From Sedimentisphaerales bacterium (GTDB lineage: Bacteria > Planctomycetota > Phycisphaerae > Sedimentisphaerales > SM23-30), in assembly GCA_016934515.1 (NCBI GenBank), contig JAFGSR010000190.1, positions 1 to 36,581 of the forward strand: DNA of 36,581 nucleotides. The letters run 5' to 3'. Shown here in pieces: positions 7,704-15,921 of the stretch; position 1 is the stretch's first letter, and each line of letters begins with the position of its first letter. Both the position numbers and the translations under genes were made by a program. The notes under the pieces were generated by a model that did no database searches, was not told the origin of the DNA, and was given only the letters and a program-made list of their open reading frames with translations.

Positions 7704-8254
7704 TTTGAAACACTCGGATCAACTAATAATTCATGCAATTGTTTGAGTCCGCTGCGTAATTTCTGATAAACACCCGATGGCGAAATATCCAGATCGCGGG
7801 CAACGTTATTCACATTTTTTCCGTCAAGGTAAAACATCACTAAAGGCAGTCGAGTTTCCAAAGGCAGTTGGGTAATGGCATCTTGCAATTGCTCATGATG
7901 ATAATCCTGATGACGGTTGTTGCTGGGCAATTGTTCATTTTTCAGTTGTTCAGTGATTTTTTCCGCCAGCAGGGTACGATTCCTTTTTTTATGGCGGAGC
8001 TGATTGACGCAGGCATTGCGAGCGATGTGGTACAACCAGTGGGCCAGCTTATCGGGTTGGCGTAGTTTTTCCAGTTCCGTCATGCCCTTGAGCATGGCTT
8101 CCTGAGCGAGGTCTTCGGCGTCATGCACGTTAGAAACCATGCCCAGGCACACCAGGAAAACACTCTTGTAGTGCTTTTGTACTAATTTTGCCTGTGCAGA
8201 GCTGTCGCCGCGACATGCAGCACGGACCAGATTTGCATCGGTATCAACTTTCAC
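7700..8254 (-). CDS. ECF-type RNA polymerase sigma factor
   Basis: Region 2 (QKHYKSVFLVCLGMVSNVHDAEDLAQEAM ... HWLYHIARNACVNQLR) and region 4 (LPLETRLPLVMFYLDGKNVNNVARDLDISPSGVYQKL) are clear, with no region 1 or 3, as in ECF sigma factors. The frame opens at an ATG at 8278, but a GTG at 8254 has GGAG 5 nt upstream, and a TATAAT (8282-8277) overlaps the ATG, so the GTG start (184 aa) is more likely. It overlaps the anti-sigma gene by 4 nt (ATGA). The pair forms a standard sigma/anti-sigma switch; the signal is presumably sensed by the outer domain of the partner. Confidence 0.9.
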   Translation of the reverse strand: MKVDTDANLVRAACRGDSSAQAKLVQKHYKSVFLVCLGMVSNVHDAEDLAQEAMLKGMTELEKLRQPDKLAHWLYHIARNACVNQLRHKKRNRTLLAEKITEQLKNEQLPSNNRHQDYHHEQLQDAITQLPLETRLPLVMFYLDGKNVNNVARDLDISPSGVYQKLRSGLKQLHELLVDPSVSK

Positions 8255-8276
8255 GAAAGCTCCAAAAACAACTGCC

Positions 8277-8302
8277 ATTATAGATAAAGACGGTTAGAAC
8301 AG
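8277..8302 (-). promoter_or_regulatory. Candidate promoter of the sigma/anti-sigma operon
   Basis: On the minus strand a perfect TATAAT (8282-8277) has TTAACC about 19 bp upstream. The spacing is long and the -35 poor. If used, transcription starts near 8270, inside the first codons of the longer frame, which supports the GTG start at 8254. I found no convincing ECF-type autoregulatory promoter. Confidence 0.35.
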
Positions 8303-8426
8303 GTTAATTTTACAAAAAACACCGGAAAATCTTAGGGAAAAAGAGGGGTGTTTTTGGGAGCTTCAGCTAAGTGTTTATTTTGCAGTGGTTTAGTAAGTTA
8401 AGTTGGGTTGTTTAATAGCCGATAAT

Positions 8427-9221
8427 ATGAGCATGGGAAAAGGTGATTTAGTACCGCGAATCATAACCAGTTTTGACGTTCAGTTGTATGCGGAAGGGCA
8501 GAAGGCATTTTGTCAGGCCTGGCCGGTGAATCTGAGCGAAACGGGTGTCTGTGTGCGGTTGGCCAAAGGGCTGGCGGTAGGTCAGCAGGTGCAACTGCAA
8601 ATCCAACTGGACCGCCAAAATGACGCTATGCCGATTACCGGTCGGGTAGTTTGGTGCCGTTCGGACACCATCAATCGAATCTGGTATTGCGGGCTGGGTT
8701 TTAGCGAGCTGGATGAAGATCAGCTTGGTGAGATTCGCAGCTATGTCGAAGTTGGCACCGAGTCGCTGGTGAAATTTCTGGCGGAATTTCCCATTTTCAA
8801 AGATTTTTCCCGAGATGACTGTCGGGAAATGATGAAGATTGTGACTCTACGCGAATTGGAAAAAAAGGAAATTCTTTACTCAGACGGCACGACGGACGTG
8901 AACCTGCAGGGGCTATTTATTGTGCAGTCTGGTCTGTTGAACATTTTTAAGGGCAGCATTCCGCAACTGGAACGGCATCTGGCGGTGGTTTCTCCGGGAG
9001 AAATTTTTGGCGAGATCACGCTGATTAACGAACAGGCACACACCGCGACGGTCAAGGCGGTTAATCCGTCCAGACTGATCCAAATCAACAAAATGGGCTT
9101 TTTGCTGGTTCGCAAAAAAAATCCGTATCTGGCCTTGAAGATTATGGATGTGGTAACCCGGGCTTTAGCGGCCCGATTGGGCCGGACCACCAAGAAACTC
9201 TTCAGCCCGGTTCGTTTCTAG
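8427..9221 (+). CDS. PilZ-domain protein fused to a cyclic-nucleotide-binding (Crp-like) domain
   Basis: The open frame begins with TTG at 8403; ATG at 8427 is the more likely start (264 aa). About residues 5-110 are PilZ-like: the NLSETG motif fits (D/N)xSxxG and the core GRVVWCRSD...WYCGLGF is typical. However, the N-terminal RxxxR reads RIITS, so the second arginine of c-di-GMP binding is missing. About 120-245 are a cNMP-binding fold (FKDFSRDDCREM, LFIVQSGLLNIFK, VVSPGEIFGEITLINEQAHTATVKA). No DNA-binding HTH follows, so it is a regulator acting through protein contacts. Nucleotide specificity cannot be told by eye. Confidence 0.8.
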   Translation: MSMGKGDLVPRIITSFDVQLYAEGQKAFCQAWPVNLSETGVCVRLAKGLAVGQQVQLQIQLDRQNDAMPITGRVVWCRSDTINRIWYCGLGFSELDEDQLGEIRSYVEVGTESLVKFLAEFPIFKDFSRDDCREMMKIVTLRELEKKEILYSDGTTDVNLQGLFIVQSGLLNIFKGSIPQLERHLAVVSPGEIFGEITLINEQAHTATVKAVNPSRLIQINKMGFLLVRKKNPYLALKIMDVVTRALAARLGRTTKKLFSPVRF

Positions 9222-9457
9222 CCGGCACCCCAAAAGTTGCTCAAGCTTTCTAAAATGCTGTAAGCCTGGGGGGTAATCTTATTGTTCCGGGGCACTTAAC
9301 TTTCACGTCTGTGGTGCTGAACCATACCGAATAGCCGAAAATTACATGTTTTGGCAATATTGTTCCGATAAGATGATAAGCTGCGGTAGCAAAAAATATC
9401 ACCCTTTTCAGGATGCTGTGTCGAAGCTGGACTTTATAAGAGCAGGGAATTACGGAA
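9222..9457. other. Intergenic region, no gene seen
   Basis: A 236-bp spacer with no supported gene, hairpin with T-run, or clear promoter. The local GC skew of the + strand changes sign between here and about 10.1 kb, see findings. Confidence 0.4.
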
Positions 9458-9961
9458 ATGGCTGAGATCGTCAAAAACAAAAAAAGCAAAAAACCTAAAC
9501 GAAAAGGCACCTTTGTCTTTTTGATTATTCTTTTAGCGGGGATAGTGTTTTTCGTTGTCAAATCTCAATTTTCGTCTTCTTATGAATGGGACCGCTGGAA
9601 ATGGGGTCAACGGCCGCTTGGAATGGTTGGAGTAAACAAATCCAATTCAGTTAATCTTTGCGAAGATATGCTCGTTGAAAACTGGTATTCACCCCGACGT
9701 TGTCTGGTGGTGGAATGCACGGTGGCTGCCAAGCCTGAAAATCAGCGTAAAGAACAACTGAAAAAATTTACTAAAAAACATGAATCACAGATCAAAGACC
9801 GAATTCGTTCGATTATCTCGTCCATTGAACCGGACGAAATTCGTGATCCCCAGTTGAAGGTGTTCAAAAATCGCGTCCAGCAAAGTCTGCGCCAAATTGA
9901 CGAATCCAATCCGATTGAAAAAATTCTGGTTCCAAAATGGAACACCTACAAAATGAGCTGA
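9458..9961 (+). CDS. FliL-like single-pass membrane protein
   Basis: The protein is 167 aa. A very basic N-terminus (residues 1-16) is followed by one transmembrane helix (TFVFLIILLAGIVFFVV, 18-34). The rest is outside. The C-terminal part (LVVECTVAAKP ... QIKDRIRSIISSIEPDEIRDPQLKVFKNRVQQSLRQI ... IEKILVPKW) has the order of features of FliL: a beta strand, a helix ending before a short-chain 'EIRDP' turn, an amphipathic helix and a final strand. FliL stabilises the flagellar stator ring, but stand-alone FliL-like proteins with other roles exist. No flagellar genes are nearby. AGGGAA lies about 9 nt before the ATG. The call is by pattern only. Confidence 0.5.
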   Translation: MAEIVKNKKSKKPKRKGTFVFLIILLAGIVFFVVKSQFSSSYEWDRWKWGQRPLGMVGVNKSNSVNLCEDMLVENWYSPRRCLVVECTVAAKPENQRKEQLKKFTKKHESQIKDRIRSIISSIEPDEIRDPQLKVFKNRVQQSLRQIDESNPIEKILVPKWNTYKMS

Positions 9962-10033
9962 TTACAGATGTTCATTACCCTGAATAGTTACGCTGTTTTT
10001 CATGTTCTGCAGGGGTAGTTGTTGCTTCAGGCC

Positions 10034-10078
10034 AAAAAATTCACCGGGCAGTCATTAGTGGATTAAATTTTCTGCCCG
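10034..10078 (-). terminator. Terminator of the REC-histidine kinase gene
   Basis: On the minus strand a perfect 7-bp stem CGGGCAG (10078-10072) / CTGCCCG (10051-10045) with a 20-nt loop is followed by a six-T run (10039-10034). It lies 23 nt after the stop of the minus-strand gene at 10101. The long loop makes it a moderate candidate. Confidence 0.5.
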
Positions 10079-10100
10079 CCGGATTATGTTAGCGGTGGGA

Positions 10101-11201
10101 TTATTTACAGGTTACGGCCATTTGCAGAGGTACCGAAAGAGTAGCGGTAGTTCCCTGGCCGAGCCGGGAATTAATTTTCAGTTGACCGCTGATACTGTCG
10201 AGTCTTTCACGAATACTAAACAGGCCGAACCCGCCCCCCTGATACCCTCTCGAACCGATCAGAGAGGCTTTGAATCCCACCCCATTATCCTGCACAGAAA
10301 TTTTGATGTGCTGGTTCACCTGGTGAATTTCAACAACGACATTTTTTGCCTGGGCGTGTTTGACGACATTGATGAGCAATTCCCGAACAACCTGAAACAA
10401 CAGTCCCCGCATATCATCTCCCAAAGGATAAGCACAACCATCACTGATTAATTTGGTTTTCAGGTTATGATTCTGCCTGAAATATTCGATCAGCCATTCG
10501 ATACCGGCTTCAAAGCCGACTTCATAAAGCACCGGCGGGCACAAGGTGGAAGTTAAAGATCTGGTGTAGTGAATGGCCTTTTCGATGCACTCCACTGCCG
10601 CATCAAGATTTTCCTCAATCTCATCAGGCAAAGTCATCGCGCGAACCTGCCACAGTTTGATTTTGGTCATCGCCAGCAACTGACCAATGTTATCGTGCAA
10701 ATCCGTGGCGATTAGCCGCCGTTCTCGTTCTTCGGTAAGGGATAATTCCAGAGCCAATGAACGAAGGCGTTTTTGGTAGGCCCGAAGCTTTTCTTCTGCT
10801 ATTCGACGCTTGGTAATGTTATTCCACTGCTGAATGGCCCGCTCGGCAATTCGAGGCATATCCTTAAAAGTTATGGAAGACTTAACCACGTAATCAAGGG
10901 CTCCAGCTTTGATGGATTCGACGGCAACCTGCTCATCGCCATAACTGGTCATGATAATCAGAGGTAAGGCAATTTCCTTGCCTTTGCGGGTGATCAGGTC
11001 GGTACCTTTGCCATCCGGAAGTACCAAATCTGAGATAACCAGATCCTGATGGGATTGGGCCAGGTATTTTCTAGCCTGACTGACCGAACCAGCAATAGTA
11101 ATCTGGGGTGGTTTGTCTGAAGACTTAAAATGTCGGCAAATCAAATCGGCATGGGCAGGATTATCTTCAACCAACAATAAATTGAAAAACTTTTTAATCA
11201 T
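10101..11201 (-). CDS. Response regulator-histidine kinase fusion (REC-HisKA_3-HATPase)
   Basis: The protein is 366 aa and soluble. The receiver domain at 1-125 has acidic pair E12-D13, phosphoacceptor D58 (ISDLVLPDG), T85 region (IIMTSYG) and K107. A helical linker (130-160) leads to HisKA_3 with H169 (IATDLHDNIGQ), the NarX/DegS type. The HATPase domain (about 270-360) has ELLINVVKHAQ (N box), DNGVGF and GGGFGLFSIRERL. REC at the N-terminus of a HisKA_3 kinase suggests that an upstream kinase, probably the four-PAS kinase next door, controls it by phosphotransfer. No cognate LuxR-type regulator is seen in the window. Confidence 0.88.
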   Translation of the reverse strand: MIKKFFNLLLVEDNPAHADLICRHFKSSDKPPQITIAGSVSQARKYLAQSHQDLVISDLVLPDGKGTDLITRKGKEIALPLIIMTSYGDEQVAVESIKAGALDYVVKSSITFKDMPRIAERAIQQWNNITKRRIAEEKLRAYQKRLRSLALELSLTEERERRLIATDLHDNIGQLLAMTKIKLWQVRAMTLPDEIEENLDAAVECIEKAIHYTRSLTSTLCPPVLYEVGFEAGIEWLIEYFRQNHNLKTKLISDGCAYPLGDDMRGLLFQVVRELLINVVKHAQAKNVVVEIHQVNQHIKISVQDNGVGFKASLIGSRGYQGGGFGLFSIRERLDSISGQLKINSRLGQGTTATLSVPLQMAVTCK

Positions 11202-11253
11202 AAACTAAGAGACCATAACAAAATGCGTCAAGATTAATGAATATAGGCCTTTT

Positions 11254-11283
11254 ACCCGGTCGAATCCTCATCCCCGACCGGGT
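11254..11283. other. Hairpin between two signalling genes
   Basis: A perfect 9-bp inverted repeat ACCCGGTCG (11254-11262) / CGACCGGGT (11275-11283) lies between the response regulator gene (ends 11315) and the downstream REC-kinase gene (starts 11201). There is no T-run on either side, so it is better read as an RNA-processing or attenuating hairpin than as a terminator. Confidence 0.45.
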
Positions 11284-11314
11284 CGAGGACAAGCTTTGTT
11301 AGAGCGAATTAATA

Positions 11315-11806
11315 TCAATTATCTGCTTTGGAAGATATTACTCGGTTGGACTGAAAGGGCATAGTATTCCAGTCCAGCCAGTACCCCCCCAAATCACTTA
11401 GCATTTTAGTAAATTTAACAAAGTCCAGCGGCTTGACCAGATAGCTGTTGGCGTGATATTCATAAGCCTTGGCTATATCCCTCTCGGCATTCGAAGAAGT
11501 TAGAATCACCACCGGCAGATGCCTGAGGGAATTGTCACTTTTAATTTCACGTAGCACTTCCAGGCCGTCAACTTTGGGTATTCTCAAATCCAGCAAAATT
11601 AAACAGGGGCATGGATTGGCTGGCAGATCGGCATAATCGCCACGATGGTGCAGGTAATCCAGGGCCATTTCACCATCGGTAAGATGACGGATTTTGTTTG
11701 ATAATTTCTGTTTAACAAAACCCCGTATCACCAGATGAGCGTGGGCCTCATCGTCTTCGATGAGCAGAACTTCCGGCTGAACACCGGGCGAGCCATTAGC
11801 TTTCAT
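11315..11806 (-). CDS. Rcp1-like single-domain response regulator
   Basis: The open frame extends up to 11899, but ATG at 11806 has a perfect AAGGAGG 6 nt upstream, so the protein is 163 aa. It is one receiver domain: E17-D18-D19, D73 (LLDLRIPKVDG), ILTSS and K near 125 (SYLVKPLDF). The insertion YLHHRGDYAD after alpha-2 is the hallmark of the Rcp1 subfamily that pairs with phytochrome-type or multi-PAS kinases. The start overlaps the kinase gene by 11 nt, so the pair is coupled. No output domain is present, so it works as a phosphorelay or protein-binding regulator. Confidence 0.9.
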   Translation of the reverse strand: MKANGSPGVQPEVLLIEDDEAHAHLVIRGFVKQKLSNKIRHLTDGEMALDYLHHRGDYADLPANPCPCLILLDLRIPKVDGLEVLREIKSDNSLRHLPVVILTSSNAERDIAKAYEYHANSYLVKPLDFVKFTKMLSDLGGYWLDWNTMPFQSNRVISSKADN

Positions 11807-14111
11807 CCAGTTCCTCCTTGCCGGCGATTGTAAAACAAAATGTACTTCCCTGACCATTTCCTTCCGATTCAACCCAGATACGTCCCTGATGAGTTTCAAT
11901 GATTCTTTTGACCAGAGCCAGACCTATACCTGTACCTTCGCTATTATTATCTAATTTATCAAAAAGTTCAAATATTTTTTTCTGATATTGAGATTCTATG
12001 CCAATTCCGTTATCGCGTACAAAACATACGGTTATATCATCATCCTGTCGTGCTCCAATCTCGATTCTGGGCTGATGATTGTCGCCCATGAATTTAACCG
12101 CGTTTTCTATCAGGTTTTGCATTACTTCGAGCAGACGGGGCCGATCACCGTAAACAACAGGCAAGCCCGGCTGGATATCAATCTTCACGCCACGTTCGCG
12201 AATCTGCCCGGCAACCAATTCGGTCGCTTCACGGGCGGTATCTTCCAGGGAAATCTTTTCGACCGGATTGTCCAGCCGGCCGATGCGGGACAGTTCCAGA
12301 AGTTCAGCCAGCATCTTCTGCATTCTCTTGGCCGCGGTTGCCATGAAACGGATATCGGTATTGATCTGCTCGGTGTCCCGGACGGCAATATCTTCCTTAA
12401 GCAGGCCCAGAAATTCCTGAATGGTTATCAGGGGGCTTTTCAGATCATGTGATACCGTGTAAATAAACCGCTCCAGTTCGGCGGTACGGTTCTCCAAATC
12501 GGCAATCAATCTCTCCCGCTCCGCCGCCGCCTGTACCCGCTCGGTTATGTCGGTTACAATTGACAGAGCCAAATCCTTATCACCCAGCTTGATAATGTCC
12601 ATGGAAAACAACACATGGCGCACCTGCAGGTTTTTGGTACGTAGCGACACTTCAAAATCCCGCACCATGCCATTTTTCATGAGTGTCTTTACAATAGTAT
12701 TTCTCTGATTTTTATCCACCCAAATATTAAGCTCTGAAGTGGTTTTATTAATAACTTCCTCTCTTTTGAAACCCATCGTCTTAAGGAAACACTCGTTCAC
12801 TTCCAAAAGCCTGCCGGTTTTGATTTCGCCGATGGACATCATGGAAACACTGGTGTGAAAAGCCTTGGAAAACTTTTCTTCGCTTTCCCTAAGCGCCATC
12901 GCCGCCTGTTTCCGCTCGGTGACGTCCACCCACTGGCATACAACCTGTGTCAGTTCGCCCTCGGCGTTCAATATCGGGAAGAGCGATACGTCGATGTATA
13001 GATCACGCGCGCCTCGGAAAGCTGCATCTCCGGCCTCCTCCGCTTGCCACAGCATGTCGAAACGCGCGGGTTCGTGTTTCTCGAAGACTCCCTTCACCAG
13101 TGCCATGACGCCCTGTTTATCCATGTTTGTGTCCGCCAGCACATTGTACTTGCCAATGATCTGTTCATCAATCAGATTGAGGGTTTCGCGTAAGGAGTGG
13201 TTTGTCCTTACGATCGTGCCATTCGGATCGGCAACCCACATGGCAAACGGACTATTATCGACGATTGTGTCCAGAAGTGACGTGGTCGATTCGAGTCTTT
13301 CCGCAGCCTGTTTGCGTTTGGTAATGTCGATACCGAGCCCCAGGAAAAAATCAAAATTACCCTTCTCATCAAAAATCGGTCGGCCGTGCCATTCCAACAG
13401 CAGCTCCTGTCCGTCTTTTGTTAATACATGATTTTCATTCAGGGTCGGTTTGTGTGATTGCACCAGTTGTCGGAAAACTTCAGCCAACATTTCCCGATCC
13501 GCCACCGGCACAAAATTACTCAGATAATCCAAACCGTTGATCTGCTCCGCTGTATATCCCAGAGTTTTCAACATAACCCGATTCATCATCAGCACTTTGC
13601 CTTCGGCATTGATGGCGACAATAAAAACCGGACTGGATTGAACAATTACGGAATTAAAATCCTGCTCTTTCTTTAAAGCCTCTTCAGCTTTTATTTGCTC
13701 GGAAAGATTTTTCAAAAAAACCACTTCACCCTGAACGCCACCGCCCGGACCTTTGACCGATGCCGCCGAGTATGAAACCGGAATAAGTCCGCCATCAGCC
13801 CTGATCAGGTTCAGCTTCGCTGCGGTTACCGAAACTTCTGAGTGAATTCTTGCCTGGATTCTTTCCGCAATCATTTTGGTGTCTTCCGGGCTCAACACCG
13901 GCGGGGTAACTTCCGTAAGCATTTTGCCCAGAAAATCTTCCTCCCGGCGTCCCACCCAGTTAAGCAACGCCGGATTAACATATGAAAACCGCCCCTTTTC
14001 ATCAAACAATATCACCCCGTCGGGAGTGCTTTCCAGGCTGCGCTCCAGAAAAATCTTGGCCTGGGACATTTCCAGTTCCGCCAGTTTCCCGTGAACAGGC
14101 TTATTTAGCAA
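11796..14111 (-). CDS. Cytosolic multi-PAS sensor histidine kinase
   Basis: The protein is 771 aa. Four PAS domains follow each other at about 20-145, 150-270, 278-400 and 405-525 (each ends in a DITKRK/DVTERK/DITERV-like linker). HisKA holds H near 554 (FIYTVSHDLKSPL) and HATPase_c spans about 625-765 (NLIENAVKFMG, DNGIGI, GTGIGLALVKRI). No transmembrane segment is visible, so it senses a cytosolic cue. No clear heme or flavin Cys signature was recognised. The start is TTG with AGAGGTG 6 nt upstream. It is followed, with overlap, by the Rcp1-like regulator, a common arrangement, and then by the REC-kinase gene. Confidence 0.9.
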   Translation of the reverse strand: MLNKPVHGKLAELEMSQAKIFLERSLESTPDGVILFDEKGRFSYVNPALLNWVGRREEDFLGKMLTEVTPPVLSPEDTKMIAERIQARIHSEVSVTAAKLNLIRADGGLIPVSYSAASVKGPGGGVQGEVVFLKNLSEQIKAEEALKKEQDFNSVIVQSSPVFIVAINAEGKVLMMNRVMLKTLGYTAEQINGLDYLSNFVPVADREMLAEVFRQLVQSHKPTLNENHVLTKDGQELLLEWHGRPIFDEKGNFDFFLGLGIDITKRKQAAERLESTTSLLDTIVDNSPFAMWVADPNGTIVRTNHSLRETLNLIDEQIIGKYNVLADTNMDKQGVMALVKGVFEKHEPARFDMLWQAEEAGDAAFRGARDLYIDVSLFPILNAEGELTQVVCQWVDVTERKQAAMALRESEEKFSKAFHTSVSMMSIGEIKTGRLLEVNECFLKTMGFKREEVINKTTSELNIWVDKNQRNTIVKTLMKNGMVRDFEVSLRTKNLQVRHVLFSMDIIKLGDKDLALSIVTDITERVQAAAERERLIADLENRTAELERFIYTVSHDLKSPLITIQEFLGLLKEDIAVRDTEQINTDIRFMATAAKRMQKMLAELLELSRIGRLDNPVEKISLEDTAREATELVAGQIRERGVKIDIQPGLPVVYGDRPRLLEVMQNLIENAVKFMGDNHQPRIEIGARQDDDITVCFVRDNGIGIESQYQKKIFELFDKLDNNSEGTGIGLALVKRIIETHQGRIWVESEGNGQGSTFCFTIAGKEELDES

Positions 14112-14169
14112 TTACGTCACCTCTTTGAACCTGAAATGTTTATTTAACTACCAACAAGGCAATTAGTGA

Positions 14170-14175
14170 ATTATA
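14170..14175 (-). promoter_or_regulatory. Candidate -10 box for the PAS kinase gene
   Basis: A perfect TATAAT on the minus strand (14175-14170) would give a start near 14163 and a 50-nt leader to the TTG start. No good -35 box is seen, so activator dependence is possible. Confidence 0.35.
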
Positions 14176-14224
14176 ACCGATTTGATCCCCGAAAATCTAA
14201 TAATATCCGAAGATTTCTTTTCGG

Positions 14225-14230
14225 TATAAT
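14225..14230 (+). promoter_or_regulatory. Candidate -10 box for the sulfatase gene
   Basis: TATAAT at 14225-14230 points to the sulfatase gene at 14381. The -35 region is poor. A hairpin CCTGAT-CCGA-ATCAGG (14303-14318) lies in the predicted leader. Confidence 0.3.
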
Positions 14231-14380
14231 AATGCGTTCCGGAAAAATGGCTTTTTCTCGATTGGCATAATCTCATCTAGCTGATAAAATTCCAAAAGCC
14301 GACCTGATCCGAATCAGGCCGACCAACAATCCAAAAGAAACGGACCGACAAATAACCAGATGCTGTTTTAGGAACCAACC

Positions 14381-15757
14381 ATGAAGCAAATGAATCGACG
14401 CGATTTCTTGAAATGGATCACCCTTTCCGGAACCACCCTGGCCTGGACTAGTTGCCTGCCCAAATCAAAGTCCCCTTTGGCAAACGCACGCGAAAAACCG
14501 AACGTTGTTTTTATCGTATCCGACGATCAGGGCTGGAACGACATCGGTTATCACAACCCGAAAATTGTCACCCCAAACCTCGACCGACTCGCCCGATTCG
14601 GAATCGAGCTCGACTGCCATTACGTCCAGCCGCAATGCACTCCCACCCGGGTGGCGCTGATGACCGGCCGTTACCCCAGCCGATTCGGGACCCACTGTAC
14701 CCAGGCATCCAATGAGCAGGCTTATCCACTGGGCACTTTAACTATGGCGGCCATGTTCAAAAGCCTGGGCTACGAAACTGCAATAACCGGCAAGTGGCAC
14801 ATGGGCTCCCTGCCCCAATGGGGACCCAACCATTACGGCTTCGACTACAGCTACGGCTCTCTCGCCGGCGCCGTCGGTATGTATGATCATCGCTATCGGC
14901 TAAACACCCCGTTTACCCAAACCTGGCACCGCAACCATAACTTCATCGAACAAACCGGCCACGCCAGCGATCTGGTTGCCGAAGAAGCCGTCCGTTGGAT
15001 AAAACACCAACGCCGCAAACCTTTTTTCCTTTACATACCTTTCCACCCGCCGCATACCCCCTTGGTGGAAGAGCACCAGTGGCTCGATAAAAACCAACAC
15101 ATCCAAAGCAAAGATCGTCGTCTCTTCGCCGCAGCGGTCACCCACATGGACGACGCCGTCGGTCGGATCATCCAGGCCCTCGAGGACACCGCCCAACGCA
15201 AAAACACTCTGATAATTTTCACCTCCGACAACGGCGGCATCGGCACTTCCTATCCCGGCAATAACTACCCCGGCCCGGATCCGGCTTTGAAAAAAGGATT
15301 CAGCTCCAACCTGCCCTTACGCGGCGGCAAAACTGAAGTTTTCGAAGGCGGCATCCGCGTACCCGCCCTGGTCAATTGGCCCGCACACCTCAAACCAACT
15401 AAAGTAACCGCTCCCATGCACGTGGTTGACTGGATGCCCACCCTGGCGAACCTGCTGGGTTTTAAAGCTGTTGATGATCCGCAGTGGGACGGATTAGACG
15501 TCTGGCCGATTCTCACCGGACAAAATCCACCCATCGAAAACCGACTATTCTACTGGGTCTGGGGCTCCAAGCGCAATCGACTCGCCCTGCGCAACGGCCC
15601 ATGGAAAATCCTTCGCAACAACCCTAATGCAAAATGGCAATTATTCAATCTCGATGACGACCCTTACGAAAAAAGCAACCTTGCCCAAAAACACTCCGAT
15701 CTCCTGGAAAAAATGCAGGCTCTCTTTCAACAGCAAAAAGCCCGGGACCAACTCTAA
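14381..15757 (+). CDS. Tat-exported sulfatase (arylsulfatase family)
   Basis: The protein is 458 aa. It has a twin-arginine signal (NRRDFLKW, residues 5-12) followed by a hydrophobic stretch ending near TSC (residue 25). The alkaline-phosphatase superfamily core has metal ligands D48-D49 (VSDDQGWNDIG), the formylglycine motif C86-T-P-T-R90 with LMTGRYPSR, ITGKWHMG, and the second metal site FTSDNGG. The Cys must be converted to formylglycine by a maturase that is not in this window. Substrate is probably a sulfated polysaccharide or aryl ester; it cannot be narrowed. AGGA lies 6 nt before ATG. + strand codon use is strongly C-biased here. Confidence 0.93.
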   Translation: MKQMNRRDFLKWITLSGTTLAWTSCLPKSKSPLANAREKPNVVFIVSDDQGWNDIGYHNPKIVTPNLDRLARFGIELDCHYVQPQCTPTRVALMTGRYPSRFGTHCTQASNEQAYPLGTLTMAAMFKSLGYETAITGKWHMGSLPQWGPNHYGFDYSYGSLAGAVGMYDHRYRLNTPFTQTWHRNHNFIEQTGHASDLVAEEAVRWIKHQRRKPFFLYIPFHPPHTPLVEEHQWLDKNQHIQSKDRRLFAAAVTHMDDAVGRIIQALEDTAQRKNTLIIFTSDNGGIGTSYPGNNYPGPDPALKKGFSSNLPLRGGKTEVFEGGIRVPALVNWPAHLKPTKVTAPMHVVDWMPTLANLLGFKAVDDPQWDGLDVWPILTGQNPPIENRLFYWVWGSKRNRLALRNGPWKILRNNPNAKWQLFNLDDDPYEKSNLAQKHSDLLEKMQALFQQQKARDQL

Positions 15758-15921
15758 GTTATCTTTCCGTGCGGGCTCTTCACTACGCTACGTGTCACGG
15801 CTTTCTACTAAATCATCGCCCCGTACTTCAACCAGATGGGACAAATGATTATTTGATTATCGCTGCCGGGAGGATAGAATATTACCGTAGCGTAATCCTT
15901 TATCCGGAACCCGAGGTTAAC

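Noticed and set aside
9270-9310. A sigma-54 (-24/-12) promoter for the sigma-54 activator's target
   Set aside because: GGGGCACTTAACTTTCA resembles the -24 element, but the -12 GC is missing; other GG/GC pairs checked in intergenic spaces have wrong spacing.
15769-15921. Extended start of the SpoIIE phosphatase
   Set aside because: No ribosome site is seen, the residues look non-coding, and ATG 15922 has GAGG at the right distance before a normal membrane start.
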